A stretch of DNA of 64,000 nucleotides from Verrucomicrobia subdivision 3 bacterium UBA693 (GCA_002298785.1 DBMR01000046.1:158420-222419), one strand, 5' to 3'. Positions 1-10,257 are shown, numbered from the stretch's first letter. Notes: generated by a model from the letters alone, not told the origin. Numbers and translations are program-made.

Positions 1-377
1 CGAGGATGCGTCAGGTGCAGGCTGAAGTCGCCATCGTTGGTCAGGAAGATCAGGCCTTCGCTGTTATAATCGAGGCGCCCGACGGTATGTAGGTGGCCCC
101 ATTCGCGAGGCAGCAACGTGTAAATCGTGGGACGTCCCAGCTCGTCGCTGCGCGAACAAACCAGTCCCCGGACTTTGTGCAGCGCGATGTAAATCTTGCG
201 TTTTACCTGGGCGGGTTTGCCGTCGAGCGTTACCCGGTCGTGCATGGGGTCCACCCGGGTCCCCAGTTCCTGGACCGTCCGCCCATTGACCGCCACGCGC
301 CCCTCGAGAATCAGTTGTTCCCCGGCTCGGCGTGAAGCCAGCCCTGCCTCTGCCAGGAACTTCTGAAGTCGTATCAC
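1..377 (-). CDS. RsuA/RluB-family rRNA pseudouridine synthase (3' end missing)
   Basis: Reverse-strand translation from a GTG at 377 gives an S4 RNA-binding domain over about residues 1-60 (starts VIRLQKFLAEAGLASRRAGE), then the start of the catalytic domain with the family signature GRLDYNSEGL, whose Asp is the catalytic residue. Family members convert specific uridines in rRNA to pseudouridine in the cytoplasm. The gene runs off the left edge after about 125 codons, so the C-terminal half is not visible and RluB, RluE, RluF and RsuA cannot be told apart. No ATG lies in frame upstream, so GTG is the likely start. Confidence 0.88.
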   Translation of the reverse strand, partial: MIRLQKFLAEAGLASRRAGEQLILEGRVAVNGRTVQELGTRVDPMHDRVTLDGKPAQVKRKIYIALHKVRGLVCSRSDELGRPTIYTLLPREWGHLHTVGRLDYNSEGLIFLTNDGDFSLHLTHP

Positions 378-470
378 AAAGTGGATTCCCGAAAAGCCAA
401 AGTCCGAACCTGGCGCCCACTTCGAGCGCGCCGGATTCGGATTTCGGTCTCCGGACGGTTAAAACTGGAT

Positions 471-626
471 TTAGGCGTCCGCCTTGGTCTTGCGCAGACC
501 CGTGATGCGGTCGCCCGCCTTCCATTGGCCGCGGCGTTTGAGCACTTCCACGCGCTCAAAGCGCTTCATGACATTCCGTTTACCACCCAGGGTGGCCGCG
601 GCGCGAAGACTACGATGCTGTGACAT
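471..626 (-). CDS. Small basic protein, Chlamydiae/Verrucomicrobia type
   Basis: A 51-residue, very Arg/Lys-rich protein starting MSQHRSLRAAATLGGKRNV and continuing with KRFERVEVLKRRGQW. I recognise it as the short basic protein shared by Verrucomicrobia and Chlamydiae (TIGR04137-like, from memory). Its charge and size suggest association with RNA or ribosomes, but no function is established that I know of. The ATG at 626 is chosen because conserved sequence begins there, although 17 further codons are open upstream. No clear Shine-Dalgarno precedes it. It sits between a pseudouridine synthase and tRNA-His, all on the same strand, which fits a translation-related neighbourhood. It is also a useful phylogenetic marker for the window. 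Confidence 0.85.
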   Translation of the reverse strand: MSQHRSLRAAATLGGKRNVMKRFERVEVLKRRGQWKAGDRITGLRKTKADA

Positions 627-731
627 AAATCTTAAAAAATCAATTTCCCCGAAGGACTTCGGGCCGCTTGGTTTCAAGCGAAGGGTTTATTTAGCATGTT
701 CGGAGAAGCCATGCCAGCGTTTTTTTGGGAG

Positions 732-810
732 TGGGGTGACCGACGGGATTTGAACCCGCGACAGCCAGATCCACAATCTGGGGCTCTAACCGGGCTGAGC
801 TACGGCCACC
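732..810 (-). tRNA. tRNA-His (anticodon GTG)
   Basis: The reverse strand folds as a cloverleaf: an extra G at -1 opposite C73 (the tRNA-His identity element), acceptor stem GTGGCCG/CGGTCAC, anticodon stem CCAGA/TCTGG with loop TTGTGGA giving anticodon GTG, and T arm GCGGG-TTCAAAT-CCCGT. CCA is encoded (732-734). Confidence 0.96.
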
Positions 811-918
811 ACAACCGGCTAACATCCTAAGTTTTTACCCTGACCCCGTCAAGTTTACCTTTTCGAAGGTGTCGCCTCAGTTTCGCGGTTTTTCGGGCCG
901 GCGATGCCCCCAAACGCA

Positions 919-946
919 GATGGCCGGGGCGAAAACCCCGGCCATC
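919..946 (-). terminator. Strong hairpin after the LamG gene
   Basis: An 11-bp perfect stem (919-929 with 936-946) closed by a six-base loop lies 27 bp beyond the stop codon of the leftward LamG/Ig gene. There is no clean U-tract on either side, so it may be a 3'-end stabiliser or a weak terminator. Confidence 0.5.
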
Positions 947-972
947 GCGCGTGTTTACCAAACTATGCCAAC

Positions 973-3900
973 TTAATTACTGCGGACACGGAAGAACGAG
1001 CTGCCGCCGACGATCGGCACAACAGCCGGAGGTCCGCTATTGGTCTGGGAGTCGGTCCAGGTCGCGTCATTCAGGCTGGTCTTGGTCTGGATGACGTAGG
1101 AGGAGGCGTTACCGGTCCAGTTCAGCAGAATGGTGTTGGTGCCGGTAGGCTGGACGCTGAGCTGGATCGGTTGCGCGAGCCCGCTCGAGTAGGCCAGATG
1201 CTGAATCTGGGCCGCGGACAAGGAGTAGGTGAAGACCCCGACCTCGTCGATCACACCGTTGAAAGTGCGATTGGCGTTGCTGTCCTGGTCATCGTGGCCG
1301 ATCTGCCAGTTGTTGCCGAAGACATCGGCGGTGTGCGCCAGTTCATTAACCGCCGAGTAAGCGCCATTCGTGTTGATCATGTAGACCGTGGCGTTCGTCG
1401 GTGTAATCACCAGGGCGACGAAGGACCATTGATTCATGGGCGGCACCAGGCCGGAGCGGAAGTTGTAGGTGTTGCCGCTGTTGTTGTTCCAGGTGTAACC
1501 GAGCTGCCCGCCGGTGTAGCCAAAACCGCCCGCCACACCGCTATTGCGATTCACCAACAGCCCAGCATAGTCATCAAGCGTGCCGGTGGGATTGATCCAC
1601 ATCGTCATACTCACCGTGTTCGTGCTCAAGGTGCCGAACGGAGCCGTGGCGTATGAAGCAGTGACCCCGGCCGTGGTGCCCAAGGCTCCGTTTCCAGTCT
1701 CGAACTTCGAGAAGATCGGCGCCTGCGGACCCATAATACCGCTGTACAGGTTCGCGGACCCGACCCCGTAAACGCCGTTGTGACCGCCCCAGTAATCATA
1801 GGCCACAACTCCACTGAGGGCCGGATCGTTGGTCTCCGTAAACCGATAGTAAGCGAGCGGATTGAGACCGATCATCGCCGCCTCGAAACTGCCCGCGATC
1901 GGCGTGATCACGGCGAGGTGCGCCGGAGGGGCGCTGGTCACAGACCCGACCCGATTGGTGATCACCACTTCATAATCACCGACATTAGCCGCCGTCACTC
2001 CGGTGATGGTCAGCGTCGGAGTCGTGGACCCGACGACATTCCCACCATCGGTGATTGCCAGGCCATTCCGTAGCCATTGATACGAGGGCGAGGTACCGAC
2101 GGCACTGACGGACAGAGTCGCGGTCCGACCGGCATATAAGGTCTGCGAGACCTGATTCTTGGAGATACCCGGAGGCAGTTCGGCACCCGTGAGAGCGGCG
2201 CCGAACAGGTCCGAGAGTTCGCCCACCGAGAGCGCGCGGTCGAACACCGCCACTTCGTCGATCAGGCCGTCGAAGTAGTTGCCAGTGGTATCGAGGATGC
2301 CGCCGCCGCCGATACGGAACGGGAAGGGCGAACTTCCATAGTTGGTCGTCACGGTAGGCGTACCGACAGCCTGCAGGACCTGGAAACCGCCGCCGCCATT
2401 GGTCGAAACGAGCGTCAGGCTGACGTTCGTGCCGTCGCCCACCGCGGCGACCATGTACCACGCGTTGGCCACGATGTTGCTCTGATTCAAAAACGCCGCT
2501 CCACGCGGGGTCCAGATGCCGATTTGCGCCAGGCCATCGGCGCCGTTGCCATGGAACCCGAATTCGCAAACGTCGTTCTGACCGAACAGGCCGACGCGGT
2601 TGCCGATTGGCAGCGAAGGGCAATTGAACCAGCCGATGATGGAGAACGCGGCGCGGTTGTTCATCAGGCTCGCGAAGCTCGCAGTGTCGGCGGTCGCGGC
2701 ACTGGAATATTGCCCGGCGGAGTTGGTGGTTTCCAAGCCGACAAAATCCGGCGGCTGTGGCCCGGCCACGCCCAGGGTTACATTCTCATTGGTGGCGATA
2801 TTGCCGCCCCAGTAGTCGTAGGAATACTGGCTGCCGACAGCCTCATCCAGCCGCCAATAGGCGATGGGATTATACGCCCGCAATTTGGCTTCATACGCAG
2901 CCGGAACACTGTTCGAGGCCACAACCGTCAATGATACCGGCGTACTGGGTATTGAACCGACCAGGTTGCCCACGACGACATCGTAAGTTGCCGAATCCAC
3001 GGCGATGGTCACATTGCTGATGGTCAGCGACGGCGTGGTGGCGCCGGAAATGTTGCCGCCATCGGACAGATTCGCGCCGTTCCTGCGCCAGCGATAAGAG
3101 ATCGGCGTGTCGCCCGAGGCGGTGACGCTGAATTTGGCCGTTCGCCCTTCGAACAACGCCAGCGACTGTGGTTGGTTGGGGATCGACGGTCCAATCGCGT
3201 TCAGGCCCAATCCCTTTTTATACAGGTCATAGATTTCGCTCGGGGATAGCGTCTGGTTGAAAACCGTGAATTCATCAATGGTGCCGATGAAGGAACGGTT
3301 CGTCGGGGACACGATCGTGGACCCCTGGATATCGCCACCGATATAGGTTGCCCCGCCCCAGAACTGGTTGCTGTGGGTCAAGGTGTTGGTGGCCGACAAC
3401 TGACCATTAGTGTTGTAGCAATACAGGATGGCATTCGTGGGCGAGACGGCCAGGGCCACGAAGTTCCATTCGTTGGTGCGCGGCACCAAGCCGGACACGA
3501 AGTTATAGGTCGCCGCGCTGTTGCTGTTCCAGGTGTAACCGAGGTTGTTATTGTTGCCGTAGCCGAAGGCGGCCGTATCCGTTGAGCGCGTCGAGATCAA
3601 CGCGGTAAAGCCGGGCTGCGCCACCGTGGGATAAATCCAGGCGCACATCGTCACGGTATTGGTTTGCAGCAACAACGGGGGAGCCATGAGATAAGTCTGG
3701 CGAGGTCCGCTGCGAGAGGATTGATATCCCAGGTTGCCGGTTTCAAAACCCGGCCACTCAGCGTGGGAAGGTCCGGGAATCAGAGTATACCCGTTCATCG
3801 CGCCGATACCATAGGTTGCGGTGCAACCGCCCACGGCGTCGAAGGCCGGGGTCCAACCGGTGGCAGGATCCTGGGTCTCATTAAAGCGCCAGTAGGCAAA

Positions 3901-5103
3901 TGGATTCTTGGTAAGGATCTTTTCGGGATAGCTATTGGCCGCCGGGGCAACAATCGTCAAAGCCGCCGGGCCGCTGGTCACCACTCCCACCGGGTTGCTG
4001 ACCACCAGGGAATAGGAAGCGACATCACCCGCTCCCACACCCGACACGGTTAAAGCCCGGGTCGTAGCGCCGGCAATGTTGCCGCCGTCGGTCAAAGGCG
4101 CGTTGTTTTTGAGCCATTGAAAGGTCATCGGGGTGGCACCCGCCACCAGGGGCGCGAAGCGCGCCTTGCCCCCGGCATAGACCGGCGCATTATACAGCGC
4201 CGCGAAAGTGGCCGGAACCACGGTCGCACGCGGGACAATTTGGATGGCATTGATCGGGGCGCGCGAATTGAACCGTTGGCTGCGAATCAGCACGGTATCA
4301 TTCGTGAGGCTCTGGAGGGCGGTATAATTGCCGGGGAAATTCCCGTATTCAGCGAGCAATCCACCACTATAAAACCCGCTCTGAATCACGAACGGGACTT
4401 CGGAATAGGTTGGATTGACAATGTAATTATTCAGGTCGCAAATAAATACATGGGTGGAGACGTCCGCACCCACTGTCAAGGCGTCCGGGGTGCCGCTGGC
4501 ATTCACCAGCCAGAATTCACCGGTGCGACCACTGGTGGCATCGCCATCGGAGTAGATCACGACGTCATAAGCCGCCGCGCCTTGCGCCGCCAACCAGGCT
4601 TGCAGCCCGGTCAGGTAAATCATCGGCCAATTGCGGTTATTATTCGCCGGAGCAGTGGTGCTGAACATGTTATAGGGACTCGTAATCGCGACATTCGCGT
4701 TGCCGTTGTTGTCCAGGTACGAATTCATCAGGTTCGCATCCGGCGCCCCCTGTGAGGTGGTCGTGTTCCCGGACTGGCTCCAGGTGTTGGGGGAGGACCA
4801 ACTCACGGCGATGGGTGTGGCGGCGCCGGCGCTGTCCAGCACGGCCACGTTGGTTCCCAGCGCGCCGGCGACATTATTCCAGTTCGCTTGCGCATAGATC
4901 CCGGCACCGGCGGTGTCGGTGGGAAGAAGGATACTCGCGTTGGTGTTCCCAACATTGGCACCAGTCAGGAACTTAACACCAATCGTGCCGGCCATGCCGC
5001 TGCCCGGCAGGACCAGAAGCAAACTAACGAACGCTGCCCACCATGCCGCACCCAGCGGGCACGGCTTCGAGACCGATCTGTATGGTTTATTGCTATTTCT
5101 CAT
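973..5103 (-). CDS. Large exported protein with three Ig-like/LamG repeat units
   Basis: 1376 residues. A long signal peptide (about 1-38, hydrophobic FVSLLLVLPGSGMAG) is followed by a unique N-terminal region (about 40-300), then three alternations of an Ig-like domain (about 300-390, 640-735, 985-1075; each with a W-L/R-x-N-G core and DGGN-I/V) and a LamG/concanavalin-A-like domain (about 395-630, 740-980, 1080-1310; each starting NP-[FLI]-A-Y-[WY]-R and ending near ID-E-[FV]-[TAG]-VF). The last ~60 residues form an Fn3-like C-terminal module. No catalytic motif is visible. This architecture is typical of Verrucomicrobia/Planctomycetes surface proteins and is likely to bind carbohydrate or other cells; the ligand is unknown. 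It is alone, with no operon partners. Confidence 0.85.
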   Translation of the reverse strand: MRNSNKPYRSVSKPCPLGAAWWAAFVSLLLVLPGSGMAGTIGVKFLTGANVGNTNASILLPTDTAGAGIYAQANWNNVAGALGTNVAVLDSAGAATPIAVSWSSPNTWSQSGNTTTSQGAPDANLMNSYLDNNGNANVAITSPYNMFSTTAPANNNRNWPMIYLTGLQAWLAAQGAAAYDVVIYSDGDATSGRTGEFWLVNASGTPDALTVGADVSTHVFICDLNNYIVNPTYSEVPFVIQSGFYSGGLLAEYGNFPGNYTALQSLTNDTVLIRSQRFNSRAPINAIQIVPRATVVPATFAALYNAPVYAGGKARFAPLVAGATPMTFQWLKNNAPLTDGGNIAGATTRALTVSGVGAGDVASYSLVVSNPVGVVTSGPAALTIVAPAANSYPEKILTKNPFAYWRFNETQDPATGWTPAFDAVGGCTATYGIGAMNGYTLIPGPSHAEWPGFETGNLGYQSSRSGPRQTYLMAPPLLLQTNTVTMCAWIYPTVAQPGFTALISTRSTDTAAFGYGNNNNLGYTWNSNSAATYNFVSGLVPRTNEWNFVALAVSPTNAILYCYNTNGQLSATNTLTHSNQFWGGATYIGGDIQGSTIVSPTNRSFIGTIDEFTVFNQTLSPSEIYDLYKKGLGLNAIGPSIPNQPQSLALFEGRTAKFSVTASGDTPISYRWRRNGANLSDGGNISGATTPSLTISNVTIAVDSATYDVVVGNLVGSIPSTPVSLTVVASNSVPAAYEAKLRAYNPIAYWRLDEAVGSQYSYDYWGGNIATNENVTLGVAGPQPPDFVGLETTNSAGQYSSAATADTASFASLMNNRAAFSIIGWFNCPSLPIGNRVGLFGQNDVCEFGFHGNGADGLAQIGIWTPRGAAFLNQSNIVANAWYMVAAVGDGTNVSLTLVSTNGGGGFQVLQAVGTPTVTTNYGSSPFPFRIGGGGILDTTGNYFDGLIDEVAVFDRALSVGELSDLFGAALTGAELPPGISKNQVSQTLYAGRTATLSVSAVGTSPSYQWLRNGLAITDGGNVVGSTTPTLTITGVTAANVGDYEVVITNRVGSVTSAPPAHLAVITPIAGSFEAAMIGLNPLAYYRFTETNDPALSGVVAYDYWGGHNGVYGVGSANLYSGIMGPQAPIFSKFETGNGALGTTAGVTASYATAPFGTLSTNTVSMTMWINPTGTLDDYAGLLVNRNSGVAGGFGYTGGQLGYTWNNNSGNTYNFRSGLVPPMNQWSFVALVITPTNATVYMINTNGAYSAVNELAHTADVFGNNWQIGHDDQDSNANRTFNGVIDEVGVFTYSLSAAQIQHLAYSSGLAQPIQLSVQPTGTNTILLNWTGNASSYVIQTKTSLNDATWTDSQTNSGPPAVVPIVGGSSFFRVRSN

Positions 5104-5694
5104 AACTACTTTTTTTTAGGGGGTTTGTATTGGCTGACTAAGGAAAGTCGCGGTTGGAAAGTATGACTAGAGAATCGCCCGCTTTCGGAGCGCCCGCAGG
5201 GCTGGGTTGACTGGTTTGCTGTTCACTATCCCCATGCCCCCACCGGAGGGAGGCAGACCTGTTCCCTGAGGGCCTGGGGTCGAACGGCAACATCTCATAG
5301 CAGAATGGCGTGACCCTATAAAATCCTATCGAATTCTGCAATGATTTTCATAAGGAATCGTGGGCCCGGTCTGATGGCCACTCGATCACTAAAGCGATTT
5401 AAAGGTCTTCAAAAATCCAGATCGACTTTTTCCCTGGAGACGAAGGCGGACAGCGAGATTAAGGAATTGCGAATCTTTTTCCTTGACATCGAAATGGTGC
5501 TGAATTACAGGTATTTAACATCAACCCTGAAAGGCATTCGCCGTTTGGACCGCGTTATTGTCATTTCAATATCCCCCAAGCTCGCCCCCGCGAGGGCCAA
5601 CTCTCGCCTTCTCAGCGCGATTGGCCGGCGTGATGCGTTTTCAGGATAAATCACGACTGCCGCGACGAGCGGCTAATCCAAAGAAGGACAACAC
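5104..5694. other. Intergenic region between divergent exported proteins
   Basis: 591 bp with no convincing gene. Open frames at 5138-5341 (-) and 5341-5649 (+) have composition unlike real proteins and no recognisable domain. A TTGACA hexamer at 5483-5488 could be a -35 element for the rightward gene, but no good -10 follows at the usual spacing. Confidence 0.4.
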
Positions 5695-7004
5695 ATGAAA
5701 AGTCAATTCATAAGAAGTGGTTTACTAGCCCTGGCCATCACCTTCACCTCGCAGGTTCAAACCCGGGCGGAGTTCACCAACGCGACGGCGTCGTCATCAG
5801 CAACGGCGTGGTGGTGATCACCACGCGCAGCGCGCAGGACGGCTTCTATCATCAACAAAGCTCGAGCACCCTGTGGGATGCGGATGACAACCGCGGCCCG
5901 GGCGTTTTCTCCCCAGGGGACGCGGCGATGGGCATCTTGCTGCAGGATAATGGATACACGACCCGCATGGTCCCGGAGAAGGTCCTGAGTTACACCACGT
6001 CAACCGGTTCGCCCACCCTGGACGAATACGGCGGGCAAGTGGATCCAAACAGCTACTACAACGGGGGCAACCTGGCGACCGGCCTCAACACTTCTCCCCC
6101 CAATGTGCTCTATTCCGCAATGCTCGTGATTGTATCCGGCAGCGGCAGTTCGGCGGATATGCCGCCACCCAACACCAACGGCATCCCGATCATCATGGGA
6201 GAGCATTCCTGCCTCGGGGACAGCACCACCAGCCCGCCGCGAGACCATTCCGAAATCTTCCTCTATGGCAACAAGAGCAGCGGCAACCTCGCGCTGGGTA
6301 ATAATCCCGGCCTCTTCATGAAGGTGGTTGACCCCAACCACCCGATCATGAAAGGCATTCCGCTGGATGCGAACGGCCGCGTAAAGATCTTCCGGAACCC
6401 TTATCCCGAAGAGAATCTGCACAGCTCCTCCCCGGCCAAGCCGAATTATGAAATCAGTTGGACCGCAGTCGATTGCAGCGCGGGCAAGTCGGTGCCGGCG
6501 CCCGGGTTGAACATCATTGGTGTCCTCGACAGCAACACCAACCAGGTCGTGTTCGCGGTCATCGAAGCGGGCGCGCAACTCGCCAACACCGGCGATTTGC
6601 TAAGCCCCTGGTCCGGTCTGACCACTGCGCCGTCCCGCCTCGTGCAATTGTTCGTCAACGAAGGCGGCTCGGGCAATACTCGCCGCGCCTTCAATGCATT
6701 GACTGACATCGGGCGCGTCATCTTCCTCCGCACCTGCAAATGGGCGATGGGCGAGACGCTCGCCCCGTATAAGGGCCTGGGCATCGTTGATGTCTCCGCT
6801 GTCACCCCCATGAAGATCAAGTTGTCCTGGCAGGGCTCGGCCAAAGAAAACTACAAGATCCTCGCGACCGACGATCTCCTCAGCACCGCTCCCTGGCAAA
6901 CCGTGGCGCAGGATATTCCCGGTGCCGATGGCGTGGTTTCCCGAATGCTGGAATTTTCGAAATCGCCGCAATACGCCTTCATGAAAGTGGCGCCGATGCC
7001 GTAA
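5695..7004 (+). CDS. Exported hypothetical protein with an apparent frameshift after the signal peptide
   Basis: From ATG 5695 the frame encodes a good signal peptide (MKSQFIRSGLLALAITF, cleavage near TRA-EF) but stops after about 40 codons. The mature body lies in another frame, readable as DGVVISNGVVVITTRSAQDG and running to 7004. The switch is around 5775-5800, equivalent to one base lost or two gained. The body (~400 residues) has no family I can name. It includes a stretch resembling a GATase1/ThuA-like Rossmann fold (ILLQDNGYTTRMVPEKVL) and an Fn3-like end similar in style to the LamG protein's C-terminus. A start at GTG 5808 would restore an unshifted frame but lose the signal peptide. 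Sequencing error or true mutation cannot be separated here. Confidence 0.6.
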
Positions 7005-7160
7005 GCGATTGAACCATGCCCCCGAATGCGGGGTGGACCGCTTCGCAACATCAAGGCGGCCATCGTGTGATCCAACACCGTGGCTGCCGTTTTTCTGCCG
7101 CCGTCGGTTCTGGTCAAAGCCTTGGCGCTGGGACCGGTGTGCGCTAGTGTGGCCGCGGCC

Positions 7161-7919
7161 ATGATTGAACTTTGGCATTACCCGGTTTTAATGCTGGCGG
7201 GATTAACCGCCGGCTTTGTGGATTCCATTGCCGGCGGCGGCGGCCTGATCACCATCCCCGTCCTGCTCGGATTGGGATTGCCGCCCCAGGAAGCGCTCGG
7301 AACCAACAAGCTGCAAGCCACATTTGGCTCGGGCAGCGCCACCTGGCATTACGCCGAGGCCGGCACCGTCCGCCTCTCCGAATGTGGCCGCGGTTTCCTG
7401 CTGGCTTTTCTGGGGTCGATAGCCGGGGCCCTCGCCGTGCAACACGTTCATCCGGATTTTTTGCGCAAAGCCATCCCCGTCCTGCTCATCTCGGTGGCGG
7501 TCTATTTCATGGTCAAACCCGATCTTGGCGCACGGGAACTTCACCCGCGGATGTCCCGCCCGCAGTTCGATATCCTGTTCGGCCTGGTGTTGGGTTTTTA
7601 TGACGGCTTTTTCGGGCCAGGCACGGGAACTTTCTGGGCGGTCGCGTTCGTGTTGTGCCTGGGAACCAACCTGACCGCCGCCACTGGGGCCACCAAGGTG
7701 ATGAATTTTGCCAGCAACGCCGGGTCACTATTGCTGTTTCTGTGGGCGGGCAAGGTCCTGCTGGCCGCCGGCCTGATCATGGGCCTCGGGCAATTCCTCG
7801 GAGCGCGCATCGGTGCCCGCCTGGTGATCGCCAAGGGGGCTCGGTTCATCCGACCCGTCTTTCTCACGATTGTGTTCGCCCTTACCGCCAAGCTGCTCTA
7901 CGACGGCTTTTTCAAATGA
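7161..7919 (+). CDS. TSUP-family (TauE/SafE) membrane permease
   Basis: 252 residues, almost wholly hydrophobic, about 7-8 membrane segments. The family hallmark is the N-terminal FVDSIAGGGGLITIPVLL followed by GTNKLQATFGS, and a repeated half with FYDGFFGPGTGTFW and ATGATKVMNFASN. Members export or import sulfite, sulfonates and other small anions across the inner membrane; the substrate here cannot be deduced. Start ATG 7161 is preferred because the first membrane segment starts at once; the longer frame from 7080 adds 27 atypical residues. It is transcribed alone. Confidence 0.9.
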   Translation: MIELWHYPVLMLAGLTAGFVDSIAGGGGLITIPVLLGLGLPPQEALGTNKLQATFGSGSATWHYAEAGTVRLSECGRGFLLAFLGSIAGALAVQHVHPDFLRKAIPVLLISVAVYFMVKPDLGARELHPRMSRPQFDILFGLVLGFYDGFFGPGTGTFWAVAFVLCLGTNLTAATGATKVMNFASNAGSLLLFLWAGKVLLAAGLIMGLGQFLGARIGARLVIAKGARFIRPVFLTIVFALTAKLLYDGFFK

Positions 7920-7982
7920 CGGCATCGGCCTGAAGCCCAATCAGCCGCGGCGAGGTTCCAATGGCCAGAGGCGGCAGATCGT

Positions 7983-8873
7983 TCAGCCCCCAGGCTGCGT
8001 TTTGGCTTCGCCATCCACCAAAACCAGCAATTCCTCGACGGCCCGAACATATCGCGGCCGATTCATCAGGGGATAATTATGGTTGCCATTGATTTCCCGG
8101 AGGATTTTGGGCTCGTTAGCCTGGGCGAAATTGGCTTCCGCATGATGAAACGAAATCAGGCCATCGTCCCGGCTATGCATGATCAGCACGGGCACCTTCA
8201 ACGCGGGTAGCTTGCGGCTGGTCGCGTATTGGATGCTGCTGATGAGCTTCACCGGCAACCACGGGAAGACTTCCGCGCCGATGTCCGGCATGCTGGTGAA
8301 CGTGCTTTGCAGAATTAGGCCACCGGTGGGGCGTCGCAACGCCAGTTCGGCGGCCACGCCGCCGCCCAAAGATTCGCCGTAGGCAATTATTCGCCCGGGA
8401 GCGAAACCCCGACGCGTCAGCCAATCGTAAGCGCCCTCAGCGTCCGCATACGTGCCGGCTTCATTCGGCCTGCCCTCGCTCCGCCCGTACCCGCGGTAGT
8501 CGAAGCTCAACACAGACACCCCGGTCTCCAGCAGCGCCCCGCAAAGATCGATCCGATGACTGATATTACCGCCGTTGCCATGGCAAACGATGATGGCGAG
8601 CCGGGCCCGCGTGGAATTGGTGTTGCCGGCGAAGAACCAGCCATGCAGCCGCGTGCCGTCGGTCGCGGTAAAAGCCACGTCCTCATAGGGACGGCGCAAT
8701 TCCTCGGGGCTCGCGACAAACGCGCGCATCGGGTGATACACCTGTGCATGTTCAAACCAGCGTAACATCAACCAAAGTCCCAACAGCAGGCCGATCAACA
8801 ACAGCGCCGCTTGTATTCGCAACCGTCTCGGCGGCAGATTCATTTGCCGGGGCATCATGGCACGCGCCGCCAA
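7983..8873 (-). CDS. Membrane-anchored alpha/beta hydrolase
   Basis: 296 residues. An N-terminal membrane segment (LLLIGLLLGLWLMLRWF) is followed by an alpha/beta-hydrolase fold: oxyanion HGNGGNISHR, nucleophile elbow YGESLGGGVAAE (Ser), acid MHSRDDGLISF (Asp) and a C-terminal His in NGNHNYPL. It resembles the BEM46/YqkD-type serine hydrolases, with unknown substrate. Several in-frame ATGs (8873, 8855, 8843) precede the anchor and the true start is uncertain. It diverges from the radical SAM gene with 93 bp between. Confidence 0.85.
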   Translation of the reverse strand: MAARAMMPRQMNLPPRRLRIQAALLLIGLLLGLWLMLRWFEHAQVYHPMRAFVASPEELRRPYEDVAFTATDGTRLHGWFFAGNTNSTRARLAIIVCHGNGGNISHRIDLCGALLETGVSVLSFDYRGYGRSEGRPNEAGTYADAEGAYDWLTRRGFAPGRIIAYGESLGGGVAAELALRRPTGGLILQSTFTSMPDIGAEVFPWLPVKLISSIQYATSRKLPALKVPVLIMHSRDDGLISFHHAEANFAQANEPKILREINGNHNYPLMNRPRYVRAVEELLVLVDGEAKTQPGG

Positions 8874-8966
8874 AATTATCCAGCCGGGTCAAAGCGGTAC
8901 GAATTCGGGATGCCGCACCGCGGACGATGAAGTTGAGGAGATTACCAATCGAGGGAAGATTGTGGC

Positions 8967-10028
8967 GTGCTGGAAAAGTCGTCATCGCCGGGACACCGTG
9001 GCGCGGGCAGCAACCCGCCCAACCGGTTCGAACCGCTGCGCCTGGAGCGCGGCGAGGATTGGGATCCCGAAGCCGACCCACTCCCGCGCACGCTCTTTCT
9101 TCGTGACCTTTCCCAGAGCATCATCTCGCGCAACGACAGCCCGGACGTCGGCTTCGCCGCAATGATCAATCCGTACCGCGGCTGCGAGCACGGCTGCATC
9201 TACTGTTACGCGCGGCCGACGCACGAGTACCTTGGATTTTCGGCCGGGCTGGATTTCGAGACCCGGATCATGGTCAAGGAGCACGCACCGGAATTGCTGG
9301 AACGTGAGCTGGCTTCGCCCAAGTACCAACCGGAACCGTTGGGTCTGAGTGGGGTGACCGATTGTTACCAACCAATCGAGCGGCGGCTCAAGCTCACGCG
9401 CCGCTGCCTGGAAGTGCTCGCCAGGTTTCGGCACCCCGTCGGCATCGTTACCAAAAACCAGTTGATCACGCGCGACCTGGATTTGCTCTCGGAACTGGCC
9501 AAATACGACGCCATCTCGGTGTGCATTTCTGTCACCAGTCTGGACGTCGAACTGCGCGCCGTGCTCGAGCCGCGCACCTCCCCGCCCGCAGCCCGATTGG
9601 CGGCAATTCGCACGTTAGCTCAGGCCAGAATACCCGTCGGTGTGCTGGTCGCCCCGGTGATTCCCGGGCTTACCGACCATGAAATGCCGGCGATTCTAGC
9701 CGCCGCCGCGGCTGCCGGAGCTTCGTTCGCGAGTTATGAAATCTTGCGCTTACCGCTGGCCGTGGCCCCGCTCTTCGAACAGTGGCTGCACACGCATTTC
9801 CCTGACCGCGCAGAGAAAGTGCTGGGCCGCATTCGCGCGATTCGCGGCGGCAAATTGAATGATGCGCGGTTTCGTTCCCGCATGCGGGGCGAAGGCATCT
9901 TTGCCGAGCAGATCTCCCGGATGTTCCACGTCGGTTGCCGTAAATCAGGGTTGCTGGAGGATGCACCGAAATTGTCGATCGCTTCGTTTCGGAGACCCAG
10001 CGGGCCGCAGTTGGATCTCGGCTTTTGA
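8967..10028 (+). CDS. PA0069-type radical SAM protein (SplB-like)
   Basis: 353 residues. The [4Fe-4S]/SAM motif CEHGCIYCYARPTHEYLG (CX3CX2C) follows the family's opening NPYRGCEHGC. The later parts, KNQLITRDLDLLSELAKYD and SVTSLDVELRAVLEPRTS, match the PA0069/SplB-like group, which resembles spore photoproduct lyase but lacks an assigned substrate. The start is the GTG at 8967; no ATG lies upstream in frame. It stands alone between a divergent hydrolase and a convergent arabinofuranosidase. Confidence 0.85.
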   Translation: MLEKSSSPGHRGAGSNPPNRFEPLRLERGEDWDPEADPLPRTLFLRDLSQSIISRNDSPDVGFAAMINPYRGCEHGCIYCYARPTHEYLGFSAGLDFETRIMVKEHAPELLERELASPKYQPEPLGLSGVTDCYQPIERRLKLTRRCLEVLARFRHPVGIVTKNQLITRDLDLLSELAKYDAISVCISVTSLDVELRAVLEPRTSPPAARLAAIRTLAQARIPVGVLVAPVIPGLTDHEMPAILAAAAAAGASFASYEILRLPLAVAPLFEQWLHTHFPDRAEKVLGRIRAIRGGKLNDARFRSRMRGEGIFAEQISRMFHVGCRKSGLLEDAPKLSIASFRRPSGPQLDLGF

Positions 10029-10257
10029 ACCGGTGGTCGTGCACGTCTCTCCTTTTCTTTTCGGATTACCGGACGGGTCTCCCTTTCCCCAAAATCGCAA
10101 ATACGCTACGGAGCAGCCAAACCCATCAGCTATGAATAAGAAAATGGTATCTTCGTCTTTCGTCCTGCGTGCATTCCAAGAGGCGTGACAAGAACACCAG
10201 AAGCCAAGCTCGCGATTAAGGCTCAATTGCTTGGCCGCCAACAGCACAGGTTACGCC

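Noticed and set aside
5341..5649. 102-codon plus-strand open frame in the 5.1-5.7 kb gap
   Set aside because: Basic, low-information translation, no ribosome site, no recognisable family.
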